Source: Neodiprion pinetum
Taxonomy: Eukaryota > Arthropoda > Insecta > Hymenoptera > Diprionidae
Length of the DNA stretch: 64,000 nucleotides
Direction of reading: 5' to 3'
Assembly (NCBI RefSeq): GCF_021155775.2
Contig: NC_060235.2
Span: 1,725,501 to 1,789,500 of the forward strand
Numbering within the stretch: the stretch's first letter is position 1; every line of letters starts with the position of its first letter. Shown one piece after another: positions 13,501-24,189 of this stretch. A program made the translations under genes and the position numbers. Below the pieces are notes generated by a model, which made no database searches, was not told the origin of the DNA, and worked only from the letters and a program-made list of their open reading frames with translations.

Positions 13501-16500
13501 GAGAGTAAAAATTTTTTTTTGTACTCTTTGAAACTGAATAACTTTCTAACCGTAGAGTAAATATGTTCCAAAGTGTGGGAGTGAAAAACTAGAGTGGCCA
13601 ATAAATAGAATGACAAAAATATCGGAATTTTCAAAAATGCGAAAACAAAATTCGTAGAATTATCGAAAGGCAAAAAAGTCTCTGTAAGTACAAAAAGAAA
13701 AAATATAGAAAAGTGGAAAAAATAGTACGGTAAAATTTAAAATCCGTACAAGATTCTGCATCGTGAAAACGAATTCTGATTTCTTTTATTTTTTTACTTC
13801 GCCATCCTTCGACTTTCTGCACTTTTTAATTCTACAAGTTGAATTATCGCTTCATTAAAAATTCGATGTCGTCGCGTTTCTATTTTTTCATCCTTCTGCA
13901 CTTTCCACACTACCATTCTGTCGCATAAAAAATATTTTCCGATCTTGGAGATACGATTTTTCCACCTCGTAGGATATAAAATAGATAAAAACTGTCGACA
14001 TTTGGCCAACGAAGCTCCTTAAATCGCCCGTCGAAATCCGGGATCAAGGCTTAATCTTTTTTTCCCCCCGAAAGGTAGTCGTTATAACCGTTATATGAAA
14101 AACATAGTGATTTACGGTGTTTCGTTATCACCGACTTATAAGTACACACCTATTTCCCGCGATACACGTCACCGTAATTATCAGTGTCGACTGTCGAGTG
14201 GGCGACAAGCTCACCGTCGGAAACCGCCGAATAATTACGTGTTTCCAATTTCCCCGTCATCTCCATACAAGGATCTACGTGTTTCCCTTCCCTGCGTTAT
14301 CGTCTCTGTTCGAAACCTGCGGGCTATTCATGCGGGCGCCCTTTTCGCTGTTAGTTCGAACAATCCAACCCGAATCCATACGTAATTCCAGGAGATTTCA
14401 CGCATAAGCGATGAAACGACAATAGGAACGACGTCGAACTTCGGTCGACCGGAGTAGTTTTTTTTTTTTTTTTTTACAATTCTTGCAAAAAACAAGCAAG
14501 AAATTAACTTACACGCATGATCGCTTACACATTGTTTAGTGTTTTTAGGTATACTGGACTGCAAACATTATTTTTCATCAATTTAATCCCCACGCGGATT
14601 ATATTATTTTCTTCCAATCCGCGCAGGGAAATTACAAACTAGGGGAATTTTTATTTTTTTCTTTTTTTTTCTTTAAGAAATTTTACACAGTTGTATAGTC
14701 GAGGAGAGAATTACGCGTATACGGAACATCGTCGAGGAATGCGAACAGAGATGTAAGAGTTTGTTTTTTGGCCTCGTTGACTGTTTTTTACCTCCTTGAA
14801 CACAACCTTGAAAATTTATAGAATGCTCCCGAGAGACTGAGCGATTTTTCAAGATTTTTCGGGAGACGGATTTCGCTTTGAAAAAAATGTTATACACGGG
14901 GTTAAATGTACGTTAATTATATACGCAACGAGGATCTTTGAAGATGTGAACTTTCCAATTTCCCAACTTTAGTCTAATTTCGATAGAGCCTGACCGAATT
15001 CATCGAGCTTTTAACTTCTGGCGGGATAATTTAATAGCGGTAACAAATGGTAGTATACTTTCTGGTTACAGACGAAAAATTGATATTTATTTTTCTAATC
15101 CGGAACTGTATTTTATCTGTTGTGGTAAAAAATGAGAGCACGATTGCTAGGTGCGAGGGAAATGGCAAACAATAAGCTGTACGTTACTTGGATCGTTTCA
15201 CGTTTTGACCAGCGAAATTTGGCGAAGAAATTTAGGCCGACGGCGGATCTTGGAGCTTTTAAGCTATTTAAGGGACGGCTGTCGGTCTTAAAATTGCCGC
15301 TCGTTATCCTCCCATTCATACAGAAACAGCAGATGTGCTCCGCGTTTTGATTGGACAAGTTAACCACCCGCTGCCGCAATCGTGTCTGGCAATTTTCTCG
15401 CTTAAACAACCCCGTTATTTCGCACTTTCGCTTTCCAAACCTCCAGGGCGCAGGTGTTTTTGCCTGAAAACCGCGAGTTCCGTATCCTGCGTTTACAAAG
15501 GTCAGGGTGAAATCGGAAACGTTCATCAATCATCCCACCTCCCCCGATTCCCGGCCGAAAAAAGTCAATCCGGGATTCAACGTCGATTGTGACAAGTTGC
15601 GAACTTTGTGACGACAAAGATGAGACACGGATATTTGGATAAATATTTTCTACCTTGGAACGGTTATTTCGAGTTCTCGAGGATGGGTGAAAAACGACGT
15701 TGATATTGAAGGAACATAGACCGTGGACTGCAGGGTGTGAAATTGCATCGTGGAAAAGCTCCGTCGGGAAATTTGCTCCTCGGAAACCTGACGCTGTTCG
15801 TAAAAAAAAAAAAAGAAGACGAAACTCGGCTACAAGCCCAAGGACGATAATCAGCTGTGCGAAATGGACGCCGCACTCAAGTGTCGAGCAGTAAAAAGCT
15901 CGGGTTCGAGGAAATCTGGTGCAGGTTGACTTTAAGGATGATAATGAAGCTGGCAACGTTGACGTACGTAAAGAAAACCTAAGAGGAAATATCATTGTTG
16001 AGCAATTTTAAAATGACTTTGAAAGAGTTGGCTTTTCAAAATAACAGTACGTTTTGTTCATCGTGGTTCGATAAATTTCATACATTCCTAAAGGTTCCGA
16101 GGTAACGATTTTTTCTAAAGACGCATCGTTACGGTAACTTCAGTAACTTTATCCTCATCTTTAAAGGGAATCGAGAAGGCAAAAGTGAACTGAGAACTCT
16201 GATGAAGACGGTAAGACAGTGAGTGAGGAAAACATTCGGAAACTCAGAATTTTGAGACAGTATACACTGTGAAAAATGGTGGTGCAGAACCATTTTAGTG
16301 ATGAACGCGGAAATTGATCGTCGAATAGCGGTAGACGGTGTATGTTTCACAGTCTCTACAAGTCCACACCATATTTTCCCGGACTTGTTTTCAACCATTG
16401 GGATTGCGATCCGGTGCAAATTGACTTTAAAGGGAATCCAGAAGGCAAAAATGGACTGAGAACTCTGATGCAGACACCGAGATAGAGAGCGAGGATCATT

Positions 16501-17009
16501 TTCAGACAATATACAGTGTGAAAAATGGTGGTGGAGAACACTGCACAACCGTTTTAGTGGTCAGCTCGGAAATCGACGTCGAATAGCGTTATACGGTGTA
16601 TATTTCGCTGTCTCTGCAAGTCGACACACACCATATTTTCCCTGTAGTTCAGCAAACGTTCCAAGTTTTGACTTGGGGTTAAAAAAAAACTTGACCAGGA
16701 ATGTTTACTCACCGGTCCTAGATTGACGAATCCGTTTCTGGCGGCTACGCTGTCGGCGACAAAAGTCTCGGCGGGTTGTCTCATCTTGACGAGAAACGAG
16801 TTGGTGAATACTTCGACAGCCGGTGTGATTTGAACGTTGGAAAGAACGGCCAGTACGATAGTAAACAGGGTAATACCAGCGGTGCTTGAAACTCGAGGAG
16901 TCCTGTTCCGTAGATACAAGGATCCTGGCTTAAGGACGATCTTCTCCGTCATTTCCGCGGCTTTTCCAGGCGTCCCGGCGCCACGTGTCACCCTTGCCAC
17001 TGGATCCAT
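654..17009 (-). CDS. amon: Neuroendocrine convertase 2 (prohormone convertase PC2), 5' part
   Basis: Subtilisin/kexin-type serine protease that cleaves neuropeptide and hormone precursors at dibasic sites in secretory granules. Six coding exons fit with matching phases: 16713-17009, 6265-6369, 5755-6013, 4999-5036 (38 bp), 3103-3179 and 654-918, giving 347 codons; the rest of the catalytic and P domains is off the left edge. Exon 1 holds a hydrophobic signal segment (ITLFTIVLAVL) and the start of the propeptide ending in NLGP. Exon 2 has a TKRSVPHTR internal site. Exon 3 has the RVKR/GYKSL maturation site and ends in AIMDDG with the catalytic Asp. Exon 6 begins SHGTRCAGEV with the catalytic His and carries the ASWGPTDDGKTVDGP block typical of PC2. 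The catalytic Ser is not in the window. The start could be the first Met or the later MTEK. The exon 6 acceptor lacks a clear pyrimidine tract. The family call is firm; the 5' UTR is not defined. Confidence 0.93.
2135..2757. repeat. Diverged inverted-repeat element in a PC2 intron
   Basis: The left arm starting GGGTTGAAGTTTCGAATTTG is mirrored by the right end (GGGTTGAAATTCTGAGTTGA on the minus strand). The interior is full of GAAAGTTCCGAA-like words in both orientations. It looks like an old foldback DNA transposon relic. A 62 bp hairpin with similar ends lies at 63458-63520. Confidence 0.45.
3879..4337. mobile_element. Hairpin MITE, GGGGCATTCCAC family, copy 1
   Basis: The ends read GGGGCATTCCAC and, inverted, GTGGAATGCCCC, with TA dinucleotides next to both ends. 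The inner arms also pair: a segment reading AAAAACACCGAAATTGATT occurs on the plus strand near 4025 and inverted near 4140-4160. It is non-coding and lies in a PC2 intron. TA flanks suggest a Tc1/mariner-type origin; that is inference. Confidence 0.65.
5091..5643. mobile_element. Hairpin MITE, GGGG(C/A)ATTCCATG family, copy 2
   Basis: The left end is GAGGAATTCCATGCG and the right end is the inverted CGCATGGAATTCCCCG followed by TA. The arms meet near 5365, where ACTAAAACATT(G/C)TTT is present in both orientations. The left terminus is slightly degraded. It begins 55 bp upstream, in gene direction, of the 38 bp PC2 exon at 4999-5036. Confidence 0.55.
6881..6964 (-). repeat. Inverted partner of the repeat at 9365-9450
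   Basis: The reverse complement of this segment is almost identical to 9365-9450, including CAATTATTTAAGTAAC and GACATCTGAAGATTGGATAA. The two copies lie about 2.4 kb apart in opposite orientation, both in the large first intron of PC2. The similarity stops sharply on both sides, so the pair may be remnants of termini or of a dispersed repeat. Confidence 0.7.
8036..8492. mobile_element. Hairpin MITE, GGGGCATTCCATG family, copy 3
   Basis: The left end reads TATGGGGAATTTCATGAGAT and the right end, inverted, TATGGGGCATTCCATGAAAT. The first 55 bp of each arm pair with few mismatches, including GATGTCTCAGATTGGC. Inner arms also pair through ACGAAATCTCCAT, present in both orientations around a central T tract. 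TA repeats flank both ends. It lies in PC2 intron 1. Confidence 0.75.
9365..9450 (+). repeat. Dispersed repeat, inverted partner of 6881-6964
   Basis: About 85 bp nearly identical to the reverse complement of 6881-6964; see that entry. No coding potential is shared beyond a short open frame. Confidence 0.7.
9470..9810. repeat. Degenerate array of CACGAATCT-AGGTCAG units
   Basis: Three related blocks begin near 9476, 9655 and 9780. Each contains a version of GGGTC(G/A)C(C/T)GAT(A/C)ACGAAT followed by an AAGGTCAG-like word and an A/T-rich stretch. The spacings are about 179 and 125 bp, so this is an old irregular tandem repeat. The same core recurs at 12750-13075. Confidence 0.5.
10543..10584. 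repeat. (TC)n microsatellite
   Basis: About 42 bp of nearly pure TC dinucleotides in PC2 intron 1. Shorter CT runs lie at 11012-11031 and 18168-18181, and a GA run at 20672-20695. Confidence 0.95.
12745..13075. repeat. Direct plus inverted copies of the GAATCTGAAATCAGATTTT unit
   Basis: Two direct copies of CTGAT(T/C)A(C/T)GAATCTGAAATCAG start at 12757 and 12897, a 140 bp period. A third copy lies in the opposite orientation near 13040-13070. The linking sequence includes GGATCCAATATGGCGG, the same kind of unit seen at 9470-9810. It is part of PC2 intron 1. Confidence 0.6.
16161..16642. repeat. Two-copy imperfect tandem duplication, about 266 bp period
   Basis: Copy A (16161-16380) and copy B (16427-16642) share TTAAAGGGAATC, GAACTCTGATG, TGTGAAAAATGGTGGTG and ACACCATATTTTCCC in the same order. 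They lie in PC2 intron 1, directly next to the first coding exon (its donor is at 16712). Open frames on the minus strand here merely reflect the duplication. Confidence 0.8.
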
Positions 17010-17302
17010 GCAGTACGATAAAGTTCCACACCGTGCACCAGCCTCGGCAAGTGATCCGCGACGCGTTGTTTCTCAGGCGGGAAACGCTGCGGGTCTTGGA
17101 ACGAAATGCGGGTGTCGAGCTGCGACTTCCGCTTTAGTATTGGCTTCCGCTGGTCGGCTTCAAACCGGACTATCAGAGGCTGCTGATGGTGCTTATCGAG
17201 CCTGCCGAAGGAGCGAACGACATTGCGGGCGGATCACCGACGCGGCGGTTCCTATCTGATTCAGGGGACTCGTTCCGACGCGTTTCACCGCCGCGACGCT
17301 TA

Positions 17303-17330
17303 GCGCCGGATGACGTCACGTGGCCATATT
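17303..17330. promoter_or_regulatory. Consensus CRE overlapping an E-box upstream of PC2
   Basis: A perfect palindromic CRE, TGACGTCA (17311-17318), overlaps CACGTG (17317-17322) about 300 bp upstream of the first PC2 Met. CREB/CRTC and bHLH factors bind such sites, and mammalian convertase genes are known cAMP-responsive genes. A role here is inferred from position. Confidence 0.5.
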
Positions 17331-17371
17331 GATTCGCACGCGGAGCGGAGCTTGCGAGCTGCGCAAGCTTG

Positions 17372-17440
17372 ACCCCCACCCCCACACCACCCCATCTCCT
17401 CCTCCTCCTCCTACCTCCCTCCCTCCCCCTTCACCCTCGA
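17372..17440 (-). promoter_or_regulatory. G-rich tract upstream of PC2 (possible G-quadruplex)
   Basis: On the minus (PC2 sense) strand this stretch has several runs of four or five G separated by one to four bases, followed by GGA and GGGA repeats. Such a pattern could fold into a quadruplex near the transcription start. It may simply be low-complexity DNA. Confidence 0.35.
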
Positions 17441-20400
17441 CCGCGACCCTTCGGACACCCTTAAACTTCCAGCCGCCGATCGCTCCGCGGGACGATGATG
17501 CCCCAAGGACCAGACGAATTCGGGAATCGGAATTCTCCCCCACCCCCCTACGGCCCTAGTCCCGAACCTTCGCTCCTTGCGCTAACCCTGAAATTCCTGT
17601 ATTTATACAAGCCACTGGAACGATGGTATGATCCCTTATCCTGGATCTCCCTCGTGTAATACACACCGTAATTAACACGATATTCTTATTTCCGAGTATA
17701 TTAAACCTCGCGTGTGTACAGGATATGGGTTAGAATTATTTTTATTTTATACTTTTTCTTTTTCGACTTACCAGTGAAGTAAATTTTTTATCAAGGTTAC
17801 GATTTTCATAGTGTTTATACGATATACCGTGTAATAAACTTTTCATCAATTACATATATATGTATACGCAAGTAGACGGCAAGGGATTTAATTAATTCCA
17901 ACAGCATATATGTATATATACAGACACAGTTTCTCTAATCTGAAAATTTTCGCAGAGTACATATAATTAACGTGTAAATTAATGATCGTGTCATTAACTC
18001 GGGATGCGATCCCCAAGTTTTCATCCCTCTGTTTGCTCCCCAGATGCCGAGCTCTCAGAGTGTATAACAGAAAGTAATATCACAACGATTGTCATGTTTT
18101 AATCTCCCTCGGTTTGTTCTCATCGTATAAAAGCTGAATTGACCTTTGCCGAAAATTTTCCAAGGCTCTCTCTCTCTCTCACTTCCGTTACGGAGAATTT
18201 AACATTCGGCGTGGCTGTTTCTCTATTGTAATGCAACCTTTTGTTATTCCCGGTTCGTAACTTTAACGTCATCGGCGAATCCCACGCGCGGTGAAACCTC
18301 GTGCGCGAATCTTGTGTCTGTACCAAAGGCGAAAACAAACATCTGCGGTAAAGATCCGGTGATAAAATTAGGAACGTGCTTATACCGTGTAACAAATATG
18401 CAGATTATATTGCTTATACCCTTAATTTTCATCAGTTTATATCGTATTTGTACACAATATAATAATAAAAACTCGCAAAAGACTTGCTGACATGTATAAG
18501 TTACAATCAACAAAATGACGAAAGCTCACCTTTGTTTCATTCATTGTGTTCCATAAATACGGGGAAATTAAGCAGAGATGGAAAAATAACGGAAAAGAAA
18601 ACAGAGAATAATAAATAATAGGAATTTAATTCTTGGCTCGAATTTTTATTCTCTTCAAACAAAACGGAAAACAAACAAACAAACAAACAAACGATTCTTC
18701 CTCGGCGATATTTCATCCCCCAGAGCTGCAAAGTATTATCACTTTTGTGAATAAACCATTTTTCAATGTTTTATTCCTTTCGTCCTCTTCTTCCCTATTT
18801 TACTCCTCACTTCTCATCATCTCATTTTTCACGAATGTTACGTGCAGCGGTTCATTTTTTTTCTCCCTTCTCTGTCTTCGCGATTTCTTTTGAACATTAA
18901 ACGAACGATTCCGTTCCGAAGTTAAGATTCGTGAGAAATAAGATAAGTACCAAGGGCTTAAACCTAAGAATTATCATTAATCATTCCTCAAATATTAGGT
19001 TGAAAACGTCTCTCAACTTTTCTCACGTGCTTTATTATCTTGATTTGTTTTGTTGTTATTTTTCTTTCCCCTTTTCTCCTCTTCTCCGTTTCTATCGATA
19101 GACATTAAACGATTAAACGGAATACTTTTTGCAACCGTAACGTCGGTGAAATTAGACTGTCGTTCTTTTTTTTTCTTTTTTTTTTTTAAATCTATTTTAA
19201 AACTATGAAATTTCATAAAAGATCATTATTTTTCAACTAAATAATTGGCTTCAAATTTCTGTTAACACAAGTACAGCTCTGCTTGCCGTACATTTTGAAA
19301 TCGAAGATAAACATCTCGGTTCAATTCGGGGTGAAACCACGGAGTCTAGGCCCCGAAATTAATGGCGGTGAATTCTCCCTAAATCAAGTTACCTACTTGC
19401 CGTTGCAACCCCCATAATTTATATACTAGGAGAATTTAGTAGGCGAACAATGTTTCGCAGCTCAAGTTTAATTCGGGGCTTTGACTTGAGTATAATTAAG
19501 GAATTATTGAGACCGCACATTAAGAGAAATTTCTGTAGTCGCTGTTATTATACTTAAATACTTTTGGTTTTCAACATAGCCAAAGAACGAAAATTAGTTT
19601 TGTAGATGTAATTTAAAATTATAACATTTACAACAAGTTGCCGCATTTTTTTTTTTTTTTTTTTTTTACAGTTTTATTCCATTTTATTTTATTTATACCG
19701 TTTTTCGGTAATACGACGTTGTTTCTATGAAAAAAAATTTATTAATTAAGCCGAACTTACTTGTAAGTAATTTTCTTTTAATTCCAAGAAAGTTACAACT
19801 TTTATTTTGTAAGGATACCCATTTTCATATAATTTTTCTAGTAACTTTAACAAATGAAACTTTTCTCTGTTTCTCAAAACTTGACGACTGCATCTGTCAA
19901 TGCACCTTTGGAATTCGCATCTCGTTCGCGGAATTTTATGTAATCCAATATTCAGTCGACGCGCTTTCCTCCGATCCGATAAAGAATTAGGGACCATTTC
20001 GATAGACAACTCACGTACTTTACAGCTCCCGCGAATGTTGCATAAATTTATAAAAGGAAGAGGGATCGGAGCGTCGCTACAATATATGCGTGACAGGATT
20101 TCGCATTGCGAAACTCCGCGCGTACTGCAGCGGTAAAACTTTCTTCATTATCATTAATAATTTCCATCTATAATACTGTTTGTCCGTGGTTTGTATCATC
20201 AACAGGTTTGAGAAGCACGATTTATCTAATACCTGTTAAAATTTTGGAGTTAATCTTTACTCCAAACATATATTTATTTATTATTTTTTAACGATATTCT
20301 AGGTGTGTGTATATGTTATATATAGAAACAAGAATAGATTATAATAAATGAATGCGAATAACGAATTAAATGATGTGAACGTCTGAGGAGCAATTATTCA

Positions 20401-20789
20401 TAAAGCCAAAAAGTAATCGACGAAGCTGGACTTGGTTAGCGATCTTATTATACTGCCGGAAAAAAGTGAAAGACTTGCGTCTCTATACATGTATATTTAA
20501 TGTAACGTAATGTTAGTCGATTGGTAAAGGTGACACGTCATTCGCCGGAAGCCCCTGGAGTAGACTAAGGTACGTGACGTCGTCAAGGGGAAAAAGATTA
20601 CCCAATTTCCTTAAAATAGTCGTCTTCCCGAGATCTCGTTATACGTCCTTCGCCGAGAAAGGAAGAGAGAGCGAGAGAGAGAGAGAGAGAGAGATAGAGG
20701 CGATTTTTTATACAACAAGAGTATGTCACGCGTTTTTTCACGAAATACGAAATTGAGGTTAGGGGTCGTGTGATGTTAGATTTTTTTAC

Positions 20790-20848
20790 GACAGCGCATG
20801 CGCTGAGTACAGAAAAGAGCAATTTTAACTCCTACGCGCATGCGCATT
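20790..20848. promoter_or_regulatory. Paired NRF-1/Ewg-type palindromes
   Basis: Two perfect GCGCATGCGC palindromes sit at 20794-20803 and 20836-20845, 42 bp apart. The motif is the known binding site of NRF-1 and its insect counterpart Erect wing, usually close to transcription starts. A TGACGTCG half-site lies about 220 bp to the left. No coding exon is recognisable beside it. Confidence 0.45.
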
Positions 20849-23337
20849 CGCAGACCGACGCTTCGGTCATAGAAACGAATACTTTATGTACGGAAAGCAA
20901 GCGTGAAAAAACGCGTTTGACATGAAACGCATTATGTAAAAGAATTTACAGAAGCGTTAATATTTCGATGTGAGACATGACGCGTTGAGTAATATTTGAG
21001 GAATGAGACATTGCATTCATTAATTAAATAGTAAATTTACTTTATTATACTCTCTGTGGTTATAACTATTTATGAAATATAATTCAGGCAATTTATCAAA
21101 GCAGGAAAGAAAGACTTTGATACTTTTAATAATAATTCCTCGTATAATTCAGTGTCAGTGAGTGGGAAGAGATGAGAGAAAAGTAAAGAGACTTGATATT
21201 GATCTAGCTAAGATCTGAATAAACACAAACGAGTCGCCTCCGCGGCTTTTTTACCGGACGTAAAAAGCTTAGTGTAAATAAGTAATAAGAAGGGGGAAAA
21301 AGAAGAGAGAAATTTTTTTTTTTAAAAACACACACAAACGAATTCGAACAATTTATTTCAACCTCTTCGGATTCCCTCTGCAGTCAGGCATAAAGACTGA
21401 GGTAACTACTTGCCCGGTATTTACACCTAACAGCCACTTAACCGACATATAATGTAACGAACTCCTCATCGTCGCGCCATTTCTCTTCCGCACGCCACAA
21501 GTTCATCAGGCTAATTAATTTCCATCAACCCCCTGGCATCGCAGCCTTCCGCGTTTATTACGCTTGCAACGAAATATTATCAGCGACGAGAGAGCTTGCA
21601 GCGATTTTTCTCCCTCCTAGCGCCTTCCGCAAGCTTACCATTCGATTTTTTTTTTTTTTTTCTTTCTTTTACTTTGCTTTCTTCACTCTTCTACTATTTA
21701 ACTTACTTTGAAACGAGTTTCTTAAAATTTATACGCGAGAATGAGCTTTTCGCAATATTGTCGGAAAATTTTAACCCTCCTTGTATCTATGTATATCTCT
21801 CCTATTTTCTCAACGGTGATAGTTAATTACTACAATTACATTTGCATATTGTAATCGTAGGACAACCTGGGTTAATTGTCTATCTCGCGTTCAACAGCGT
21901 CCCTGCACAGTGGACAATTTTCTCCCTCAAATATACCAGCTGGTGGAAAACGTGGCAATTTTCTCCGAAATACTTACCCTATATTAATGAGACTCGCCGA
22001 AGCTGTCGAGTAAATCGGGACATTTTATAATCGTTCGGGATAGTTGTATAAAAATCGGATTAAACTTCGAAAATTATTGGTTTTTTTTTTTTTTTTTTTT
22101 GTGAAAAATTCAATATTTTTAGTTTAACTCTGCTTTTCAAGGAAAAATCGACAAAACTCGTTTGTAAAAAGTAATTACGTCGCTTAGAAAATCGACGACG
22201 GCCCGCTGAATTATTCTTCCAAATAGCTCATCTACATTTCAGATAATTTAAACAATTTTATTACGTTCAATTTCAAAGCTTAATTTCAGCGTAATTTTCC
22301 TCTAATCCTAAGGATAAAAGGGAATCAATTGAATCAATCTTGCGAAACGTACACAACATTATTTGGTACATTTATACAGCGTATCGTTACATGTTGTTAT
22401 ATCGGAGTTCGTTTCGCCTCTTACCTGCAGTGATACCATTAAAAGTTGCGATCCAGCCCGGCGAAGCTGGGGTCGTAATTTTTATATTGCGCGACGTTGA
22501 GTGGCGCGTGAAAAGCTCGTGCCTATAATAATGTAACTGTATTTGATATCGAAAATCGTGCGAGCGGTTGACATACCTTGAGTAACAGCCCAACAATCTA
22601 TAACAATAAAGAAAAAAATCCGTAGGGAAGATCGGGGTCGAATTTTGACGGAAGAAAAAATAGCAGGGATTCGATGAAATCGATTTAAAGATAAAGAGTA
22701 AAAAAGTACGGTACAGTTTAGAAGTGAGATTACTTTTAAATTGATTCTAAACGAGCTTAATTCAAGTTGGAATTCAAAGTGGGGTTTCAAGTTTTTTCAA
22801 ACAGTTAAGACACGTCGGATAGCCTGAATAGAATCTTGAGGTTATTATCGCAAGCTCAAGTAGATGCGAGATATGACGGAGAAAATTAACGATCCTTACG
22901 AAACGGCGAGCTTTTGTAGACATAAAATCTTACGAGGGGACGGACGATGCCTCGAGATTGCTAATACTTACCCTTTCTCTGACAGTCGTTAGGTTTTTAT
23001 ATTTACGATCCCGGTTGTGATTGGAGATTTCTCGTTATAAAAACGATATTGTATGAGAGCGAACGATCAAGGCCGAGAAACGACGATGAAAAAAAGAGAA
23101 GGAACGAGAGAGCGACAAATTTATCGCTCTGTATTTTACGGAAACAAAAAAGAAAGTAAGAAGAAAAAAAAAGTATACGTCTCGCGACAAATTCCTGTAA
23201 ATGAAAATAATTTGCTTCGAGACACCAAAATCGTGATTGTCTGAAAAATTGAATCACCCCGTGGTTCGAGATATTCTGATGAATTAATTATATAACGTAC
23301 GATATTAAAGACAATTAGATAAATCGATCACCAGATA

Positions 23338-23343
23338 TTTATT
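23338..23343 (-). terminator. Poly(A) signal downstream of the duplicated ETAA1-like 3' segment
   Basis: AATAAA on the minus strand, about 115 bp after the stop codon of the duplicated terminal segment (23457-23659). Confidence 0.4.
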
Positions 23344-23456
23344 ACACAATAATAAACGTGTGCGGATATATTTCAGCGGATAAAATTGGGATGCACATAT
23401 TTTTTTGGAAGATGAGTTATGCGAAGAAACGTGAAATGAATTCAACTAGAACTGAA

Positions 23457-23659
23457 TTATCCAATTGTTGATTTTTTAGAGTTCGCTTGCGCCTTTAATC
23501 TGTTAACATTCAGTCTGATTTTAGCTTCCTCACGTTTTCTTTCAACTTCTTGGGGAGTGTACAATTCTTTTACCCTCTGCAGAGGTTTCGAAAAAGAAAC
23601 TGCACGGAGATCAGAATTTCTTGCAGATCCGTTTGATCCCCGCGAGGCTTTGGCTTCCG
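23457..23659 (-). CDS. Duplicated C-terminal RPA-binding exon of the ETAA1-like gene
   Basis: On the minus strand an open frame reads AEAKASRGSNGSARNSDLRA, continues through LYTPQEVERKREEAKIRL and stops (TAA at 23457-23459). It matches the end of the upstream ETAA1-like ORF: SNGSARNSD versus SNGSVGNSD, and TPQEVERKREEAKIRL versus TPEEIERKRTEARMKL. Many differences in the conserved block are synonymous or conservative, suggesting that protein sequence was maintained. An acceptor-like TAG lies at 23662-23660, giving phase 1. It could be an alternative last exon, the tail of a tandem duplicate, or a relic. No donor that would join to it can be fixed by eye. The ORF is too short to stand alone. 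Confidence 0.55.
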
Positions 23660-23800
23660 CTATGACGTGATTAATTATTGTTATTGCCAGATATTAGCGT
23701 CAAGTCGATAAAATAACAGTAGTAATGATAATAACGAGAGGGAAAAAAATGGAAATGGGATTTTTGAATAAGAAAATAAATTGTCAATTTCGGAATAATA

Positions 23801-23806
23801 TTTATT
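23801..23806 (-). terminator. Poly(A) signal after the main ETAA1-like stop codon
   Basis: AATAAA on the minus strand about 385 bp after the stop at 24190. Use of this site would exclude the duplicated terminal segment further downstream. Confidence 0.4.
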
Positions 23807-24189
23807 GTGACATTTCAAATATATGAAATGTGTTGATCACGGAAATAGAAAAATATATCATGTATATACACTGGTTTACTTTTTTCCTTTGAATGATCAG
23901 TAATAACACTTTGGATATATTTAAATTAACAATTCGACGTTATGAAATTATGATTATTATTACAATTAGGAACCCCAGAATGACGAAAAAAATTCCATTC
24001 GTTGAAACCTGTCGTTCTTGAGCAACGATTTTTGCCACTGCACTTCCGTTAAAAAAAGTTTACTGAGCGAGATACGAGGAGTAGACGATGAAGAAAACAT
24101 TTATAAACGTATTCAACAATACGAAAAACTATATTCGAAAAAACATAAATACAGAAACAAATAACAATTCTAGGCGTCAGTTATGTTTT

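Larger units (their letters stand above)
17441..23456. other. 6 kb intergenic stretch without a recognised gene
   Basis: All open frames here are short, unrelated to known families and mostly low-complexity. The stretch contains scattered T tracts of 10-23 bp, CT/GA microsatellites and a promoter-like spot near 20570-20850. It may contain distal PC2 5' UTR exons, but none can be identified by eye. Confidence 0.6.

Noticed and set aside
15402..15995. 197-codon minus-strand ORF in the first PC2 intron
   Set aside because: Composition is random-like with no domain, and the plus strand has overlapping frames of similar length; chance in a GC-richer stretch.
16837..17259. 140-codon plus-strand ORF over the first PC2 exon
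   Set aside because: It is antisense to PC2 exon 1 and the GC-rich upstream region; no recognisable domain and no matching splice context.
23053..23244. Lys/Arg-rich 63-codon ORF
   Set aside because: Low-complexity A-rich DNA; no splice context or family similarity.
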